Assembly (NCBI RefSeq): GCF_014650595.1
Contig: NZ_BMVG01000007.1
Span: forward strand, 1-64,000
Direction: 5' to 3'
DNA from: Streptomyces alanosinicus
Lineage (GTDB): Bacteria; Actinomycetota; Actinomycetes; Streptomycetales; Streptomycetaceae
DNA: 64,000 bases
Shown here piece after piece: positions 25,230-34,070 of this stretch. How positions within the stretch are numbered: position 1 is the first letter of the stretch; every line of letters starts with the position of its first letter. A program made the position numbers and the translations under genes. The notes beneath the pieces were generated by a model. It had not been told where the DNA came from. It saw nothing but the letters and a program-made list of their open reading frames with translations, and made no database searches.

Positions 25230-25248
25230 TAAGGCGAGGCTCACCTTA
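25230..25248. promoter_or_regulatory. Iron box (DmdR/IdeR-type operator)
   Basis: TAAGGCGAGGCTCACCTTA is a 19-bp interrupted palindrome (TAAGG ... CCTTA) matching the actinobacterial iron-box pattern TTAGGTTAGGCTAACCTAA at most positions. It lies 22 bases before the siderophore-binding protein start, so iron-loaded repressor would block transcription. Confidence 0.85.
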
Positions 25249-25399
25249 CCTTCGCGGTCCGGGTGGGTGGACAGCCGGTGGCCTGGGCCGTTGGAGTGGT
25301 CCTGGGGGCGGCGGCACGTGCGGTGCGACGGGGTCGGACGGTGTCGGCATGCAAAGTCACTGTCCGTAACGTCCGGCCCCGTCCCAGAGGAGAGCACAG

Positions 25400-25936
25400 G
25401 TGCCCCGGATCCGTGCCTCGATCGTGTCCCGAGTCACTCTGGTCGTTGCGCTGTGTGCGGCCGGAGCGGCGCCGGCCGCCGCCGACCAGCCACGACCCCA
25501 ACCCCACACGAAGACCGCACGGCCAGGACCCCCGAGTGCCGTCGACCCCTCCCGCTCGGATCTCGACATCGTCGCCCTCAGCGTCGGCGGCGTACTGCCC
25601 GGCGGTACGACGATGCTGCGCGTGCTCATCGCCAATTTCGGGCCGGACGAGACGGCGTCCACCGCCACCGTCCGTGTCACGGTGCCCGGCGGAGCTGCGG
25701 CCGTCGGGCCGTTCTTCCCGCCGTCCTGCACTCCTGACGCGAGCGGTGGCACGGTCGTGTGCACCTTCGCTCCGGGGCTCGGCCTGCTGAAGACCGCCAC
25801 CGTGCAGATCCCCGTCCGCGTCCCCTCCGACATCGCGCACGGGGTCACGCTCTCGGGCGGCAGGGTGGCCGTGAGCAGCCCGGACGACACGAACTCCGGC
25901 AACAACACGGCGTCCTTCGCCCTTCAGGTGGGATGA
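25400..25936 (+). CDS. Secreted protein with CARDB/DUF11-like domain
   Basis: The 178-residue product has a signal peptide (about residues 1-28, ending PAAA) and a Pro-rich linker. One beta-sandwich-like domain follows, with SDLDIVALSVGGVLPGGTTM, NFGPDETASTATVRVTVPGG and a C-terminal DDTNSGNNTASF. This is the pattern of CARDB/DUF11 adhesion-like repeats, which often decorate surface or secreted proteins. Two cysteines (PSCTPD, VVCTF) may pair. The GTG at 25400 has a GAGGAGAG site. Its stop overlaps the ATG of the downstream glycoside hydrolase (ATGA), so the two are probably translated together. The domain assignment is by pattern only. Confidence 0.75.
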   Translation: MPRIRASIVSRVTLVVALCAAGAAPAAADQPRPQPHTKTARPGPPSAVDPSRSDLDIVALSVGGVLPGGTTMLRVLIANFGPDETASTATVRVTVPGGAAAVGPFFPPSCTPDASGGTVVCTFAPGLGLLKTATVQIPVRVPSDIAHGVTLSGGRVAVSSPDDTNSGNNTASFALQVG

Positions 25937-27069
25937 CGGTGATTCATCTCGGAACCCCGCCCGGCCTCATGCCGAAGTCGATCCGCCGCCGTGTGGGGCT
26001 CGTCGTGATGGCGATGCTGCTGGCCCTGCTCCCCGCCGGCCCCGCCTGGGCCGCGCCCACCGTCGTCCTGGACTCCCTGACCCCCACGTCCGCCTCGACG
26101 ACCACACCGGTGAGCGCGAGGCTGCGGGTGCACACCGTCGGAGGATGCCTGACGGTGCAGCAACTGGGTGTGGCCGTACGTGACTCCGCCGGCAACAACC
26201 TCGACTTCCCCGGGGCGCGCGGCACCACCACGATCTGCGGCAACACCCTGACCATGACCACCTCGCCGCGCACCTTCGCGCCGGGCACCTACACCGAGTT
26301 CGGCTACTACCGGACGTCCAGCGGCTATCACAACCTGCCCAGCCGCAGGCTCGTCATCACCGGCCCCGGTCCGTCCTCGCCCGCCTATGGCAAGTCCCTC
26401 GCCTTCGACGAGGAGTTCGACGGACCCATCCCCTTCGGCAGCCGCTGGAACGGCTCCACCACCAGTGCCTACAAGTACGGCAACCACAACCCCGACGACC
26501 GGAAACTCGACTGGCTGAACCCCTCCACGATCACCGTGTCCGGTGGTCTGAGCACCTTCACCGCCACTCCGGGCAGCCACATCCTGGAGGACAACCTGAG
26601 GTCATGGGACACGGGGTTGCTGACCACCGAGAACACCACGCAGAACTTCCGGACCCGCACCGGTGACTACGCCGAGGCGCGCGTCCAGCTGCCCCGTGCC
26701 AGCGGATCCTGGCCCGCCGTGTGGACCTGGCTCAACGGGGACAGCGAGGTCGACGGTTTCGAGTACCACCCCGACAACCCCAACCTGCTGGAGATCGCCA
26801 ACCACGTTCATCCGGCGGCCACTTACTACACCGACGCCGCGAACATCTATCCAGGGGCGTGGGTCACCCTGGGCGTCCACTTCGGGGCCACCAACGACGA
26901 CTGGTACCTCAACGGCAGGCTCATCTTCTCCGACCACACCGGCGTCGGCAGCACCTGGTCCCCCAACATCATCCTCAACCTCTCCATCTCCGACGGCACT
27001 TACCACCCGGGACCGAGCAGCGCCTCCCCGATCATCTTCTACGCCGACTACGTCCGCGTGTGGCGCTGA
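25933..27069 (+). CDS. Secreted GH16 family glycoside hydrolase
   Basis: The 378-residue protein has a signal peptide (hydrophobic VGLVVMAMLLALLPAG, ending AWA near residue 37), an Ig-like domain (about 38-140) and a GH16 beta-jelly-roll domain. The domain runs from LAFDEEFDGPIPFGSRWNG to YADYVRVWR. The catalytic ExDxxE motif is EVDGFE with Glu272, Asp274 and Glu277. GH16 enzymes cut beta-1,3 or mixed beta-glucans, agar and related polymers. The short DGFE form does not decide the substrate. The ATG overlaps the stop of the upstream secreted protein gene. A partner carrying an adhesion-like domain suggests joint action on a polysaccharide. Confidence 0.85.
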   Translation: MTVIHLGTPPGLMPKSIRRRVGLVVMAMLLALLPAGPAWAAPTVVLDSLTPTSASTTTPVSARLRVHTVGGCLTVQQLGVAVRDSAGNNLDFPGARGTTTICGNTLTMTTSPRTFAPGTYTEFGYYRTSSGYHNLPSRRLVITGPGPSSPAYGKSLAFDEEFDGPIPFGSRWNGSTTSAYKYGNHNPDDRKLDWLNPSTITVSGGLSTFTATPGSHILEDNLRSWDTGLLTTENTTQNFRTRTGDYAEARVQLPRASGSWPAVWTWLNGDSEVDGFEYHPDNPNLLEIANHVHPAATYYTDAANIYPGAWVTLGVHFGATNDDWYLNGRLIFSDHTGVGSTWSPNIILNLSISDGTYHPGPSSASPIIFYADYVRVWR

Positions 27070-27099
27070 CGTGAGCCCACGCACGACTGAGCCGGTCTC

Positions 27100-28188
27100 T
27101 CAACGGCGGCGGCGCAGGACCTGTGCCGCCATCCGCTCGACCCGCGTACGGCCGTACACGTGCACGAGGGCGAGATGGAAGAGGGCCGGTGCCAAGGGGG
27201 CCCAGCGCTGGACGCGGTCGGTCCGCAGCATGTACGCGACCACGGTCGCAGGGCGGAAGGGAACGTAGTCGACGCTCTGGTGCTCCCAGCGATCGGTGAC
27301 ACCCCGGCTCATGCGTGTGCGAAGACCCGCGCTGGAGACGTCGTTCAGCCGGGCGTAGAAGTGGCCACTCCAGTGGCGCTTGTCCAGGTCCAGGACGAAG
27401 GCCAGGAGGTCGAGGGAGTATTCGTGGGGCTCCAGGGACAGCTCCTCCCACATCCCGCGACGGGCCGCCGCGTGCAGGTCAGAATCGTTGTGCCGCGAAA
27501 GACCCTCGTTGACGGAGGAGTTCCAGACACCGGGTGCCATGCGTACCCGGTTGCTGCGCCGGCTCACGACGAGCATGTCGTCGGCGGTGACCACGGCGAC
27601 ATTGACGGCGAAACTGCAGTGCAGAAAGGACGGCGCCGCCAGTGGGTCGTCGGGGTCCAGATAGCGGGACCGGGGCGTGGTGCCGTCCGGGAGCTCACGG
27701 TCCAGTTGCTGGGCGGCGAGGAACGTGTAGTAGTCGGTGGGGCGCAGCCGCAGCCGGACCTCGGGACGCTCGTCGAGCGGGGTGCGGGAGACCTCGAAGG
27801 ACTCGACGGCGTAGCGCGGACCGTTCCACGGCGGCGTACGTCCCTGCGCCCGCGACCGCTCGGCCTCCTCGGCGATCTCGTCCCGCCAGCCGGCCATGTC
27901 CGGTGGCAGCACCACCTCTTCGTCGAGCACCTGGATGCCGATCGCCTCCGGAGGAACCGGAGACGACCCGTCGCCTTCGACGATCAACGCGGAAGTCCGC
28001 AGGGGCCCGAGTGAGAACGTCTGCCAGGCCGGCGCCGATGCCTCCCGCCGGCGCAGGGTGCGCATCGTCGTCGTGGAGCCCCGACGCAGCCGGTACCAGG
28101 CGTCCTGCAGCGGCTGTTGGAACACCACGGCGCAGACCATGCCGAGTATCGCGCCCACCGCTCCGTCGGCAAGATCGATTCCATCCAT
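27100..28188 (-). CDS. Membrane-anchored protein with degenerate Nudix-like domain
   Basis: The 362-residue protein begins with one hydrophobic segment (about residues 8-24, GAVGAILGMVCAVVFQQ). A region of unknown fold follows, then a C-terminal domain in which ADDMLVVSRRSNRVRMAPGVWN precedes NEGLSRHNDSDLHAAARRGM and WEEL. This resembles a Nudix box (consensus GX5EX7REUXEEXGU) with an insertion and Gly in place of the first catalytic Glu. If so, hydrolase activity may be altered or lost. It converges on the GH16 gene with only 30 bases between stops. A role in nucleotide or NAD sensing would be speculation. Confidence 0.62.
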   Translation of the reverse strand: MDGIDLADGAVGAILGMVCAVVFQQPLQDAWYRLRRGSTTTMRTLRRREASAPAWQTFSLGPLRTSALIVEGDGSSPVPPEAIGIQVLDEEVVLPPDMAGWRDEIAEEAERSRAQGRTPPWNGPRYAVESFEVSRTPLDERPEVRLRLRPTDYYTFLAAQQLDRELPDGTTPRSRYLDPDDPLAAPSFLHCSFAVNVAVVTADDMLVVSRRSNRVRMAPGVWNSSVNEGLSRHNDSDLHAAARRGMWEELSLEPHEYSLDLLAFVLDLDKRHWSGHFYARLNDVSSAGLRTRMSRGVTDRWEHQSVDYVPFRPATVVAYMLRTDRVQRWAPLAPALFHLALVHVYGRTRVERMAAQVLRRRR

Positions 28189-28240
28189 GCCACAGACACT
28201 AAGGATCGTGTGGCTGCCGGGAGCTGACGTGCCCCATCCG

Positions 28241-29347
28241 TTACCCGGTGACCCGGCCGGCCGCCGCCCGCGCCGTCTCGTTGCGGACCTGGCAGTAGTA
28301 GGCCGCCGCTCCGTCGCCGTGGTAGCGCCATGGCAGCGCGTCCACATGGCCGTCGACCAGCCTGAACTGCTCCAGCGCGGCTTCGTGCCGGTCCTGCAGA
28401 TGCAGATAGAACGCCAGCAGGTGCCGCAGCTGGGCGAGGCCCGGCCGGCCGGGGTCGGCGGCCGCCGCGGCTGCCGCGTCCGCGAGGCCCGCGTCGACCC
28501 GGGCCACCATCTCCGGCGTGCCGTCGGCCGCGACATCGGTCGACCCGTCGTGCTCGAAGTGCGCGACGAGCGGCAGTACCGTCAGCAGGCTGCCCACCGG
28601 TGCGCCGGCCGCCGCCTTCTCGGCGAAGCCGGACGCGAGTTCCCTCGACCCCCGCCACTTCGCGCACCAGTACTGCAGAGCCGCGTGATGGGCGCCGTAG
28701 TGGTGCGGGGCGCGGGCGGTGATCTGCGCCCACAGCCTCTCCATCTCCGCGTGCGGACAACCGAGTCCGAGCGCCACCCAGATCTCCGTGATGTACGGCG
28801 TCGGGTCGTCGGGGTTCAGCGCGGCCGCCCGCGTGATCTCCTCGCGCGCGGCGGCGAGCGTGCGGTGGAAGCCGTCGAACTGCTCGCGCGTCGTGCTCCC
28901 GGCCCCCAGCGAACCCCGCAGTTCCCAGGCCAGGGACACCGTGCTCTGCGCCCTGACCACCGCCGCGTCCGGGTCCTCGGGGCGTGCCGCCTCCCAGTCC
29001 ATCAGCCAGCCGTCCTCCTCGGCCGCCGCCGCACCCAGCAGAGCGGTGAGCGCCGAACGGCGTTCCCAGTCCCGGTCCACGGCCCGCAGCAGCTCGGCCG
29101 CGGGCTGCCAGTCGCCGCCGCGCACCGCGTCGAGAGCGGCCGCCCACGTGTCCGGCAGGGGCGCCGGGTGCTCGGTGTCCTGCCGCTCGGCGGGCAGCAG
29201 GCCGAGACGCTGCGCGACCTGCGCCGCCGGGTCGGGGCCGGGAGGGCTCGGCGAGAAGAGTTCCTTCACGAACGCGCCGGTGAACCACACGGCGGCGATC
29301 ACGACAGGGAGGGCCAGGATCCCCAGGATCCACAGGAGGGGGGTCAT
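28241..29347 (-). CDS. TPR-like membrane-anchored protein, paralogue A (beside M48 protease)
   Basis: The 368-residue product opens with a hydrophobic anchor (MTPLLWILGILALPVVIAAVW). An alpha-helical repeat-like domain follows with conserved blocks PHHYGAHHAALQYWCAKW, GSRELASGFAEKAA and VDGHVDALPW. The same blocks recur in the protein encoded at 31382-32500, so the two are paralogues. The ATG at 29347 is preceded by a G-poor leader and a striking GTGGGTC-repeat. The protein probably faces the cytoplasm after an N-terminal anchor. Domain of unknown function (DUF4034-like by appearance). Its pairing with an M48 protease suggests a membrane quality-control or scaffold role, which is inference. 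Confidence 0.7.
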   Translation of the reverse strand: MTPLLWILGILALPVVIAAVWFTGAFVKELFSPSPPGPDPAAQVAQRLGLLPAERQDTEHPAPLPDTWAAALDAVRGGDWQPAAELLRAVDRDWERRSALTALLGAAAAEEDGWLMDWEAARPEDPDAAVVRAQSTVSLAWELRGSLGAGSTTREQFDGFHRTLAAAREEITRAAALNPDDPTPYITEIWVALGLGCPHAEMERLWAQITARAPHHYGAHHAALQYWCAKWRGSRELASGFAEKAAAGAPVGSLLTVLPLVAHFEHDGSTDVAADGTPEMVARVDAGLADAAAAAAADPGRPGLAQLRHLLAFYLHLQDRHEAALEQFRLVDGHVDALPWRYHGDGAAAYYCQVRNETARAAAGRVTG

Positions 29348-29351
29348 CGGT

Positions 29352-29470
29352 GGTTCGGTCCGTTCGTGGGTCGTCGTTCGTGGGTCGTGGGTCGTGGGTC
29401 GTCGGGTGTCGGCCGTTGGTCGCTGGTCGCTGGCCGTCGGGCGTCGGTCGTCGGCAGGAGATCGTCGTTG
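29352..29470. repeat. Low-complexity GTGGGTC-type repeat region
   Basis: This intergenic stretch contains five or more near-copies of CGTGGGT/CGTTGGTCG. On the strand of the downstream gene these become GACCCAC-type repeats in the leader. No gene or hairpin is supported. Confidence 0.6.
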
Positions 29471-29529
29471 TCGGCTGGCCGGCCGGTGGTGGTGAGTCGC
29501 GGCGCGTTCGGCTGTGCGGGCCGCCCCGG

Positions 29530-31164
29530 TCAGGCGGGCTGTGCCGCCGGTGGCAGCAGAGCCCGCAGGGGTGCGGTGTCGGGATGGTCGGCGAGCGCCG
29601 CGTCCACCGCCGCGTGCAGGGCGGCGTCGGGGTCGTCGTCCCGCGTGGCCTGCGCACCCCGGCCCGACAGCCGTACGGCGGCCGGGTGGGACCAGGAGAA
29701 CTCCCAGTGCAGCAGCGACCGCGCGCTGAACTCGGCCAGCACCATCGTCCGCACCGAGCCGCGCATCACGGGCCGTGCGAACTCGCGGAACGCCCGCCCC
29801 GTCGCTGCGGCCGCCTCCTGTGACAGCGGCAGCTTCCCGGCCAGTTGCCACAGCCGGCCCTTGTCGATGACGTCGAGCAGCGCGGTCAGTGTCGGCGGCT
29901 GCCCGGTGTAGGCGGCCAGTGCCCGGCGCAGCGGCGTGTGCGCCGAGGACAGGCCCGCCGCCATCGAGGCGTCCAGCAGTTCCTCCCAGCCGGCGGTGCG
30001 GCGGAAGGCGAGCACCTCGTCGACGAGGACGGCGTCCTCCAGCGCGGCCAGGGTCTGCTCCGGCGCGGTGAGCAGGGCGAGCGCCGCGCCCTTGGCCTCC
30101 TCGGTGCGTCCGTCGGCGGGCAGTGCCTCGATCCGGCGCACGCGCTCGGCGATCGGCGGGTGCGAGTCGTACGGCGAAGCCGGTTCCTCCGGCAGCTCCG
30201 CGCGGTGCCGGACCAGCTCCGGTTCACGGGCCGTCAGCAGCTTCCCGAAGCCGCCGAAGAACTCGCCGCGCGGCGGCAGCAGCCCGGCCCGCAGGCCGAG
30301 GGTGGCATAGGAGTCGAGGTAGAAGTCGTGGGAGGCGGACAGCACCGGGATCTCGCGCAGCGCCGACGCCGTCGCGTCGCGTCCGGCGAGCCGTGCGGCG
30401 GACAGGTCGGCGGCGAACTCCTGATCGCGTGCCGTGGACAGCGAGGCGCGCATATAGAGCTTGGCGTACGCGGTGTAGATGGCCGCCATCATCCGGTACG
30501 TCGCCCCGGAGCCGGTGGTGTCGACCTGCTTGGCCTTCTTGCCCTTGGCGATCCGCTTGGCCGCGGCCTGCTCCTGCCGGGCCCGTTCGGTGGCCACCTT
30601 GCCGTCCGCCTTGGCATGGAACTGCCCGATGACCCGCGCCAGTTGCGCACGGCCGCGCACGACCAGCGAGGAGAGCCGGGTGTCGCCGCCGGTGAAGTGG
30701 CCGTATTCATGGGCGAGTACGGCCCTCAGCTGAGCCTCGGTCAGACCGGTCAGCAGCGGAACGCCGAGGTGCAGACGGCGTGGTCCGGGCAGCAGGCCGA
30801 GCAGCCGCGGCTTCTCGCTGACGGACGCGTTGACCTCGCCGGTGAGCAGGATCCGGTCGGGGACGCGGGTGCCGGCCGCGGCCGCGACGTCCCGGACGAG
30901 GGCCCACAGCCGGGGCTCCGCGGCCTCGGTGACCGCGATGCCGGGCCCGTCCTCGCCCTTGGGTGTGTGCAGCATGAACATGCCGCGTACGACGGGGGCG
31001 GCGAGCAGCACCGACACGAGCGCGAGCTTCACGGCGACCGCGCCGTGTCCCCAGGTGAACACGACGACATCGAGACCGATCAGCGCCGCGAGCAGCGCGA
31101 GGCTCAGCAGATAGAAACCGAGCAGCAGAACGAGAGCGCGCAGCGCGCGCAGAGTTGCGCCCAT
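29530..31164 (-). CDS. M48 family zinc metalloprotease (membrane)
   Basis: The 544-residue protein has two N-terminal helices (about 10-31 and 45-63) and a zinc HEYGH motif at 152-156 in VLAHEYGHFTGGD. The third ligand is a plausible Glu in DQEFAADLSAARLAG. That combination marks the HtpX/Ste24 (M48) group, which cleave misfolded or signal-processed membrane proteins. A long C-terminal helical extension (about 300-544) has no recognised domain. The ATG at 31164 was chosen over an in-frame codon 57 bases upstream because the hydrophobic N-terminus starts there. It is flanked by two paralogous TPR-like proteins, all on the minus strand. Confidence 0.88.
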   Translation of the reverse strand: MGATLRALRALVLLLGFYLLSLALLAALIGLDVVVFTWGHGAVAVKLALVSVLLAAPVVRGMFMLHTPKGEDGPGIAVTEAAEPRLWALVRDVAAAAGTRVPDRILLTGEVNASVSEKPRLLGLLPGPRRLHLGVPLLTGLTEAQLRAVLAHEYGHFTGGDTRLSSLVVRGRAQLARVIGQFHAKADGKVATERARQEQAAAKRIAKGKKAKQVDTTGSGATYRMMAAIYTAYAKLYMRASLSTARDQEFAADLSAARLAGRDATASALREIPVLSASHDFYLDSYATLGLRAGLLPPRGEFFGGFGKLLTAREPELVRHRAELPEEPASPYDSHPPIAERVRRIEALPADGRTEEAKGAALALLTAPEQTLAALEDAVLVDEVLAFRRTAGWEELLDASMAAGLSSAHTPLRRALAAYTGQPPTLTALLDVIDKGRLWQLAGKLPLSQEAAAATGRAFREFARPVMRGSVRTMVLAEFSARSLLHWEFSWSHPAAVRLSGRGAQATRDDDPDAALHAAVDAALADHPDTAPLRALLPPAAQPA

Positions 31165-31381
31165 CGGGCAGATCCCCCCACAGGACCTCAGTGAAGTCAG
31201 GACATGGTGCACGGGCGTCACTCGGCACGGTGCCGTGGCGACGGCGTGCCGGCGGGCGTGGTGCGGTGTGGGGGGATGCCGGAGTATGCCCTACCGCAGG
31301 TCAGCAGGGCAACGCGGTTGTGTCGGCAGGGCGACGCGGTGACGGGGGGTGAGGGGAGGGTGCCCGGCGTCCGGCGGCCGC
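31165..31381. other. Intergenic region between M48 protease and TPR-like paralogue B
   Basis: The 217 bases are G-rich on the plus strand. No gene, terminator stem or clear promoter was recognised, though the gap suggests separate transcription from the downstream protease gene. Confidence 0.4.
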
Positions 31382-32500
31382 TCAGCCGGGCAGGGTGGCC
31401 GGGCTGCCGCCGTTGGCCTCGTAACCGGCCACCGCCAGGGCGCGGTAGACCGCGAACTCGGCCGCCGGGTCGGCGGACAGGGTCCAGGGCAGCGCGCCGA
31501 TGTGCCCGTCGACGTGTATGAGCTGGTGCATGGCCTCCTGCCAGCGCTCGGCGCGGACCAGGAAGAGGATCAGCAGATGGCGGACGTGGGCGAGCATCGG
31601 ATCGTCGGGGCGGGCCGAGTGCACCGCGTGCAGGGCGCCGTGCATCGCCTTGGTGACGACCTCGCTCTGATAGAAGCCCGCCACCAGGTTGACCTCGGGG
31701 AGGTGCTCGAAGACCGCGAACAGCGGCAGCGCGGCGAGCAGCGAACCCTGTGGGGCGCGGGCTGCGGCGGCCTCGGCGAAGGAGTACGCCTGCTCGCGCG
31801 AGCCGTGCCACTTCTCGCACCAGTAGTGCAGCGCGACCAGATGCGCGCCCATGTGATGCGGTGAGCGGTCGAGGATCTTCAGCCACAGCTGGTCGAACTC
31901 GGCCTGGGAGTAGGCGAGTCCGCGGGCGATGGACAGCTCGGCGATGTACGACACCGGGTCGCCGGGGGCCAGCAGGGCCGCCTGCCCGCACGCGTCCCGG
32001 GCCTCCTCCATGATGATCCGGAAGTCGTCCGTGCCCGGCGTCGAGGTCCGCCAGGCCTGCTGCACCAGGAACTCGGCGTACACGGCGGCGGCGCCCGCGT
32101 CCTTGGGCTGCTCGGCCCGCCACACCCGCAGCCACTGGCCGCCCGGCGTCTCATGCACCCCGCCCGGTCGCTGCTGGAGCTCCAGCGCGGCGGCGCCCGC
32201 GAAGGCCTGCACCCGCTGCCAGCGCCGCTCTCCCCCGGTCTCGGTGCCGGCCAGCAGCTGGGCGGCCGCGCGGTAGTCCTGCGTGCGCTGCACCACGTCC
32301 AGGACGTCCAGCAGGTCCTGGTCCGGGCCGGGCATGCGCACGTCCAGCTCTTCCTGGCGCACGAAGCCGTAGGCCGCCGGGTCGGCGGCGTCCGGGTGTC
32401 CCGGGTGCACCTGCTCGATCATCCCGCGCCTGCGCCGCATGAACGGGAGCAGCACGAAGCTCAGCATGAGCAGTGCCATGACCAGCCAGAGAATCGCCAT
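31382..32500 (-). CDS. TPR-like membrane-anchored protein, paralogue B (beside M48 protease)
   Basis: The 372-residue protein starts with an anchor (MAILWLVMALLMLSFVLLPF) and basic stop-transfer (MRRRRG), then a helical domain sharing blocks with the protein at 28241-29347. These are PHHMGAHLVALHYWCEKW against PHHYGAHHAALQYWCAKW, GSREQAYSFAEAAAARAPQG, and VDGHIGALPW against VDGHVDALPW. The two flank an M48 protease in the same direction, suggesting duplication around a conserved partner. Function unknown; the repeated WC-KW helix pair with HH suggests a conserved surface. Its upstream side faces metB divergently. Confidence 0.72.
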   Translation of the reverse strand: MAILWLVMALLMLSFVLLPFMRRRRGMIEQVHPGHPDAADPAAYGFVRQEELDVRMPGPDQDLLDVLDVVQRTQDYRAAAQLLAGTETGGERRWQRVQAFAGAAALELQQRPGGVHETPGGQWLRVWRAEQPKDAGAAAVYAEFLVQQAWRTSTPGTDDFRIIMEEARDACGQAALLAPGDPVSYIAELSIARGLAYSQAEFDQLWLKILDRSPHHMGAHLVALHYWCEKWHGSREQAYSFAEAAAARAPQGSLLAALPLFAVFEHLPEVNLVAGFYQSEVVTKAMHGALHAVHSARPDDPMLAHVRHLLILFLVRAERWQEAMHQLIHVDGHIGALPWTLSADPAAEFAVYRALAVAGYEANGGSPATLPG

Positions 32501-32739
32501 GCCTCAAGCGAACCAGACGCCGCCGACAATTGGCCAACCCCGCCGCCGGCTGTGGAAAACTCCGGTCCGGGTCATGACAGGCAGGTCGGCGGCCGCCCGG
32601 CGGCGGTGCCCTTGGCTCCGGCGACGGAGGGGGCATGGTCGCGGTCCGCACAGGGAAAACCCTCTTTCGGCCGCTCCCCTCGCCGTTCCCTCGCCGTGCG
32701 GGCGTCAGCATCCGGCCAGGCGCACTACGCTCGGTGCAC
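32501..32739. promoter_or_regulatory. metB upstream region
   Basis: TACGCT at 32726-32731 lies 9 bases before the ATG and no ribosome site is present, so the metB transcript may be leaderless. The remaining 200 bases contain no supported gene and no recognisable SAM or B12 riboswitch. Confidence 0.45.
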
Positions 32740-33894
32740 ATGAGCGACAGGCATTTCAGTCAGCACTTCGAGACCCTCGCGATCCACGCGGGCAACACCG
32801 CGGATCCCCTCACCGGCGCGGTCGTCCCGCCGATCTACCAGGTCTCGACCTACAAGCAGGACGGCGTCGGCGGGCTGCGCGGCGGCTATGAGTACAGCCG
32901 CAGCGCCAACCCCACCCGCACCGCCCTTGAGGAGAACCTCGCCGCGCTGGAGGGCGGCCGCCGCGGCCTCGCCTTCGCGTCCGGCCTGGCGGCCGAGGAC
33001 ACCCTGCTGCGCACGCTGCTCAGCCCCGGGGACCACGTGGTGATCCCGAACGACGCCTACGGCGGCACCTTCCGGCTCTTCGCCAAGGTCGTCACCCGCT
33101 GGGGCGTGGAGTGGTCCGTCGCCGACACCAGCGACCCGGCCGCCGTGCGTGCCGCGATCACGCCGAAGACGAAGGCCGTCTGGGTGGAGACCCCCTCCAA
33201 CCCGCTGCTGGGCATCACCGACATCGCCGCCGTCGCTCAGGCCGCGCACGACGCGGGCGCGCGGCTCGTCGTCGACAACACGTTCGCCACGCCCTACCTC
33301 CAGCAGCCGCTGTCGCTCGGCGCGGACGTTGTCGTCCACTCCCTGACCAAGTACATGGGCGGTCACTCCGACGTGGTCGGCGGCGCGCTGATCGTCGCCG
33401 ACCAGGCTCTCGGCGAGGAACTGGCCTACCACCAGAACGCCATGGGCGCCGTCGCCGGTCCCTTCGACTCCTGGCTGGTGCTGCGCGGCACCAAGACCCT
33501 CGCCGTGCGGATGGACCGGCACAGCGAGAACGCCACGAAGATCGCCGACATGCTGACCCGGCACGCGCGCGTGACGCAGGTGCTGTACCCGGGGCTGCCC
33601 GACCACCCCGGTCACGAGGTCGCCGCGAAGCAGATGAGGGCGTTCGGCGGCATGGTGTCCTTCCGCGTCGAGGGTGGCGAGGAGGCGGCGGTCGAGGTGT
33701 GCAACCGCGCCAAGGTCTTCACCCTCGGTGAGTCGCTTGGCGGCGTCGAGTCCCTCATCGAGCACCCCGGCCGTATGACGCACGCCTCCGCGGCGGGCTC
33801 CGCCCTTGAGGTCCCCGCCGACCTGGTCCGGCTGTCCGTGGGCATCGAGAACGTCGACGACCTGCTGGCGGACCTCCAGCAGGCCCTGGGCTGA
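32740..33894 (+). CDS. metB: Cystathionine gamma-synthase / gamma-lyase
   Basis: The 384-residue PLP enzyme belongs to the Cys/Met metabolism family. It shows YEYSRSANPTRTALEENLAAL, the glycine-rich GLAFASGLAAEDT and the PLP lysine in HSLTKYMGGHSD. The C-terminal motif is SLGGVESLIEHPGRMTHAS. It makes cystathionine from cysteine and an activated homoserine or, as a lyase, runs reverse transsulfuration; the family does not separate these by sequence alone. The ATG at 32740 has no ribosome site but a -10-like element lies 9 bases upstream, so translation may be leaderless. A strong terminator follows. No other methionine genes are near. Confidence 0.9.
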   Translation: MSDRHFSQHFETLAIHAGNTADPLTGAVVPPIYQVSTYKQDGVGGLRGGYEYSRSANPTRTALEENLAALEGGRRGLAFASGLAAEDTLLRTLLSPGDHVVIPNDAYGGTFRLFAKVVTRWGVEWSVADTSDPAAVRAAITPKTKAVWVETPSNPLLGITDIAAVAQAAHDAGARLVVDNTFATPYLQQPLSLGADVVVHSLTKYMGGHSDVVGGALIVADQALGEELAYHQNAMGAVAGPFDSWLVLRGTKTLAVRMDRHSENATKIADMLTRHARVTQVLYPGLPDHPGHEVAAKQMRAFGGMVSFRVEGGEEAAVEVCNRAKVFTLGESLGGVESLIEHPGRMTHASAAGSALEVPADLVRLSVGIENVDDLLADLQQALG

Positions 33895-33910
33895 CCGAAC
33901 GGACCGACAC

Positions 33911-33937
33911 CGGCCGACGGCACAACGCCGTCGGCCG
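33911..33937. terminator. Terminator after metB
   Basis: A perfect 11-bp stem (CGGCCGACGGC / GCCGTCGGCCG) with a 5-base loop begins 17 bases after the stop. Confidence 0.8.
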
Positions 33938-34070
33938 ACCGGTTCGGCCCACCGGTTCGGCTGACCGGCTTGACCTACCCGGCCCTCGGCCCCCGGCCTG
34001 CGCGGCTCACCAGCCTGAGCCATCAGCGCGGGTCACCAGCCCGGGCCACCAGCGCGGATCAGCGGTCCGG

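Noticed and set aside
32501..32739. SAM or cobalamin riboswitch before metB
   Set aside because: No conserved riboswitch core was recognised, and the -10 element so close to the ATG leaves no leader.
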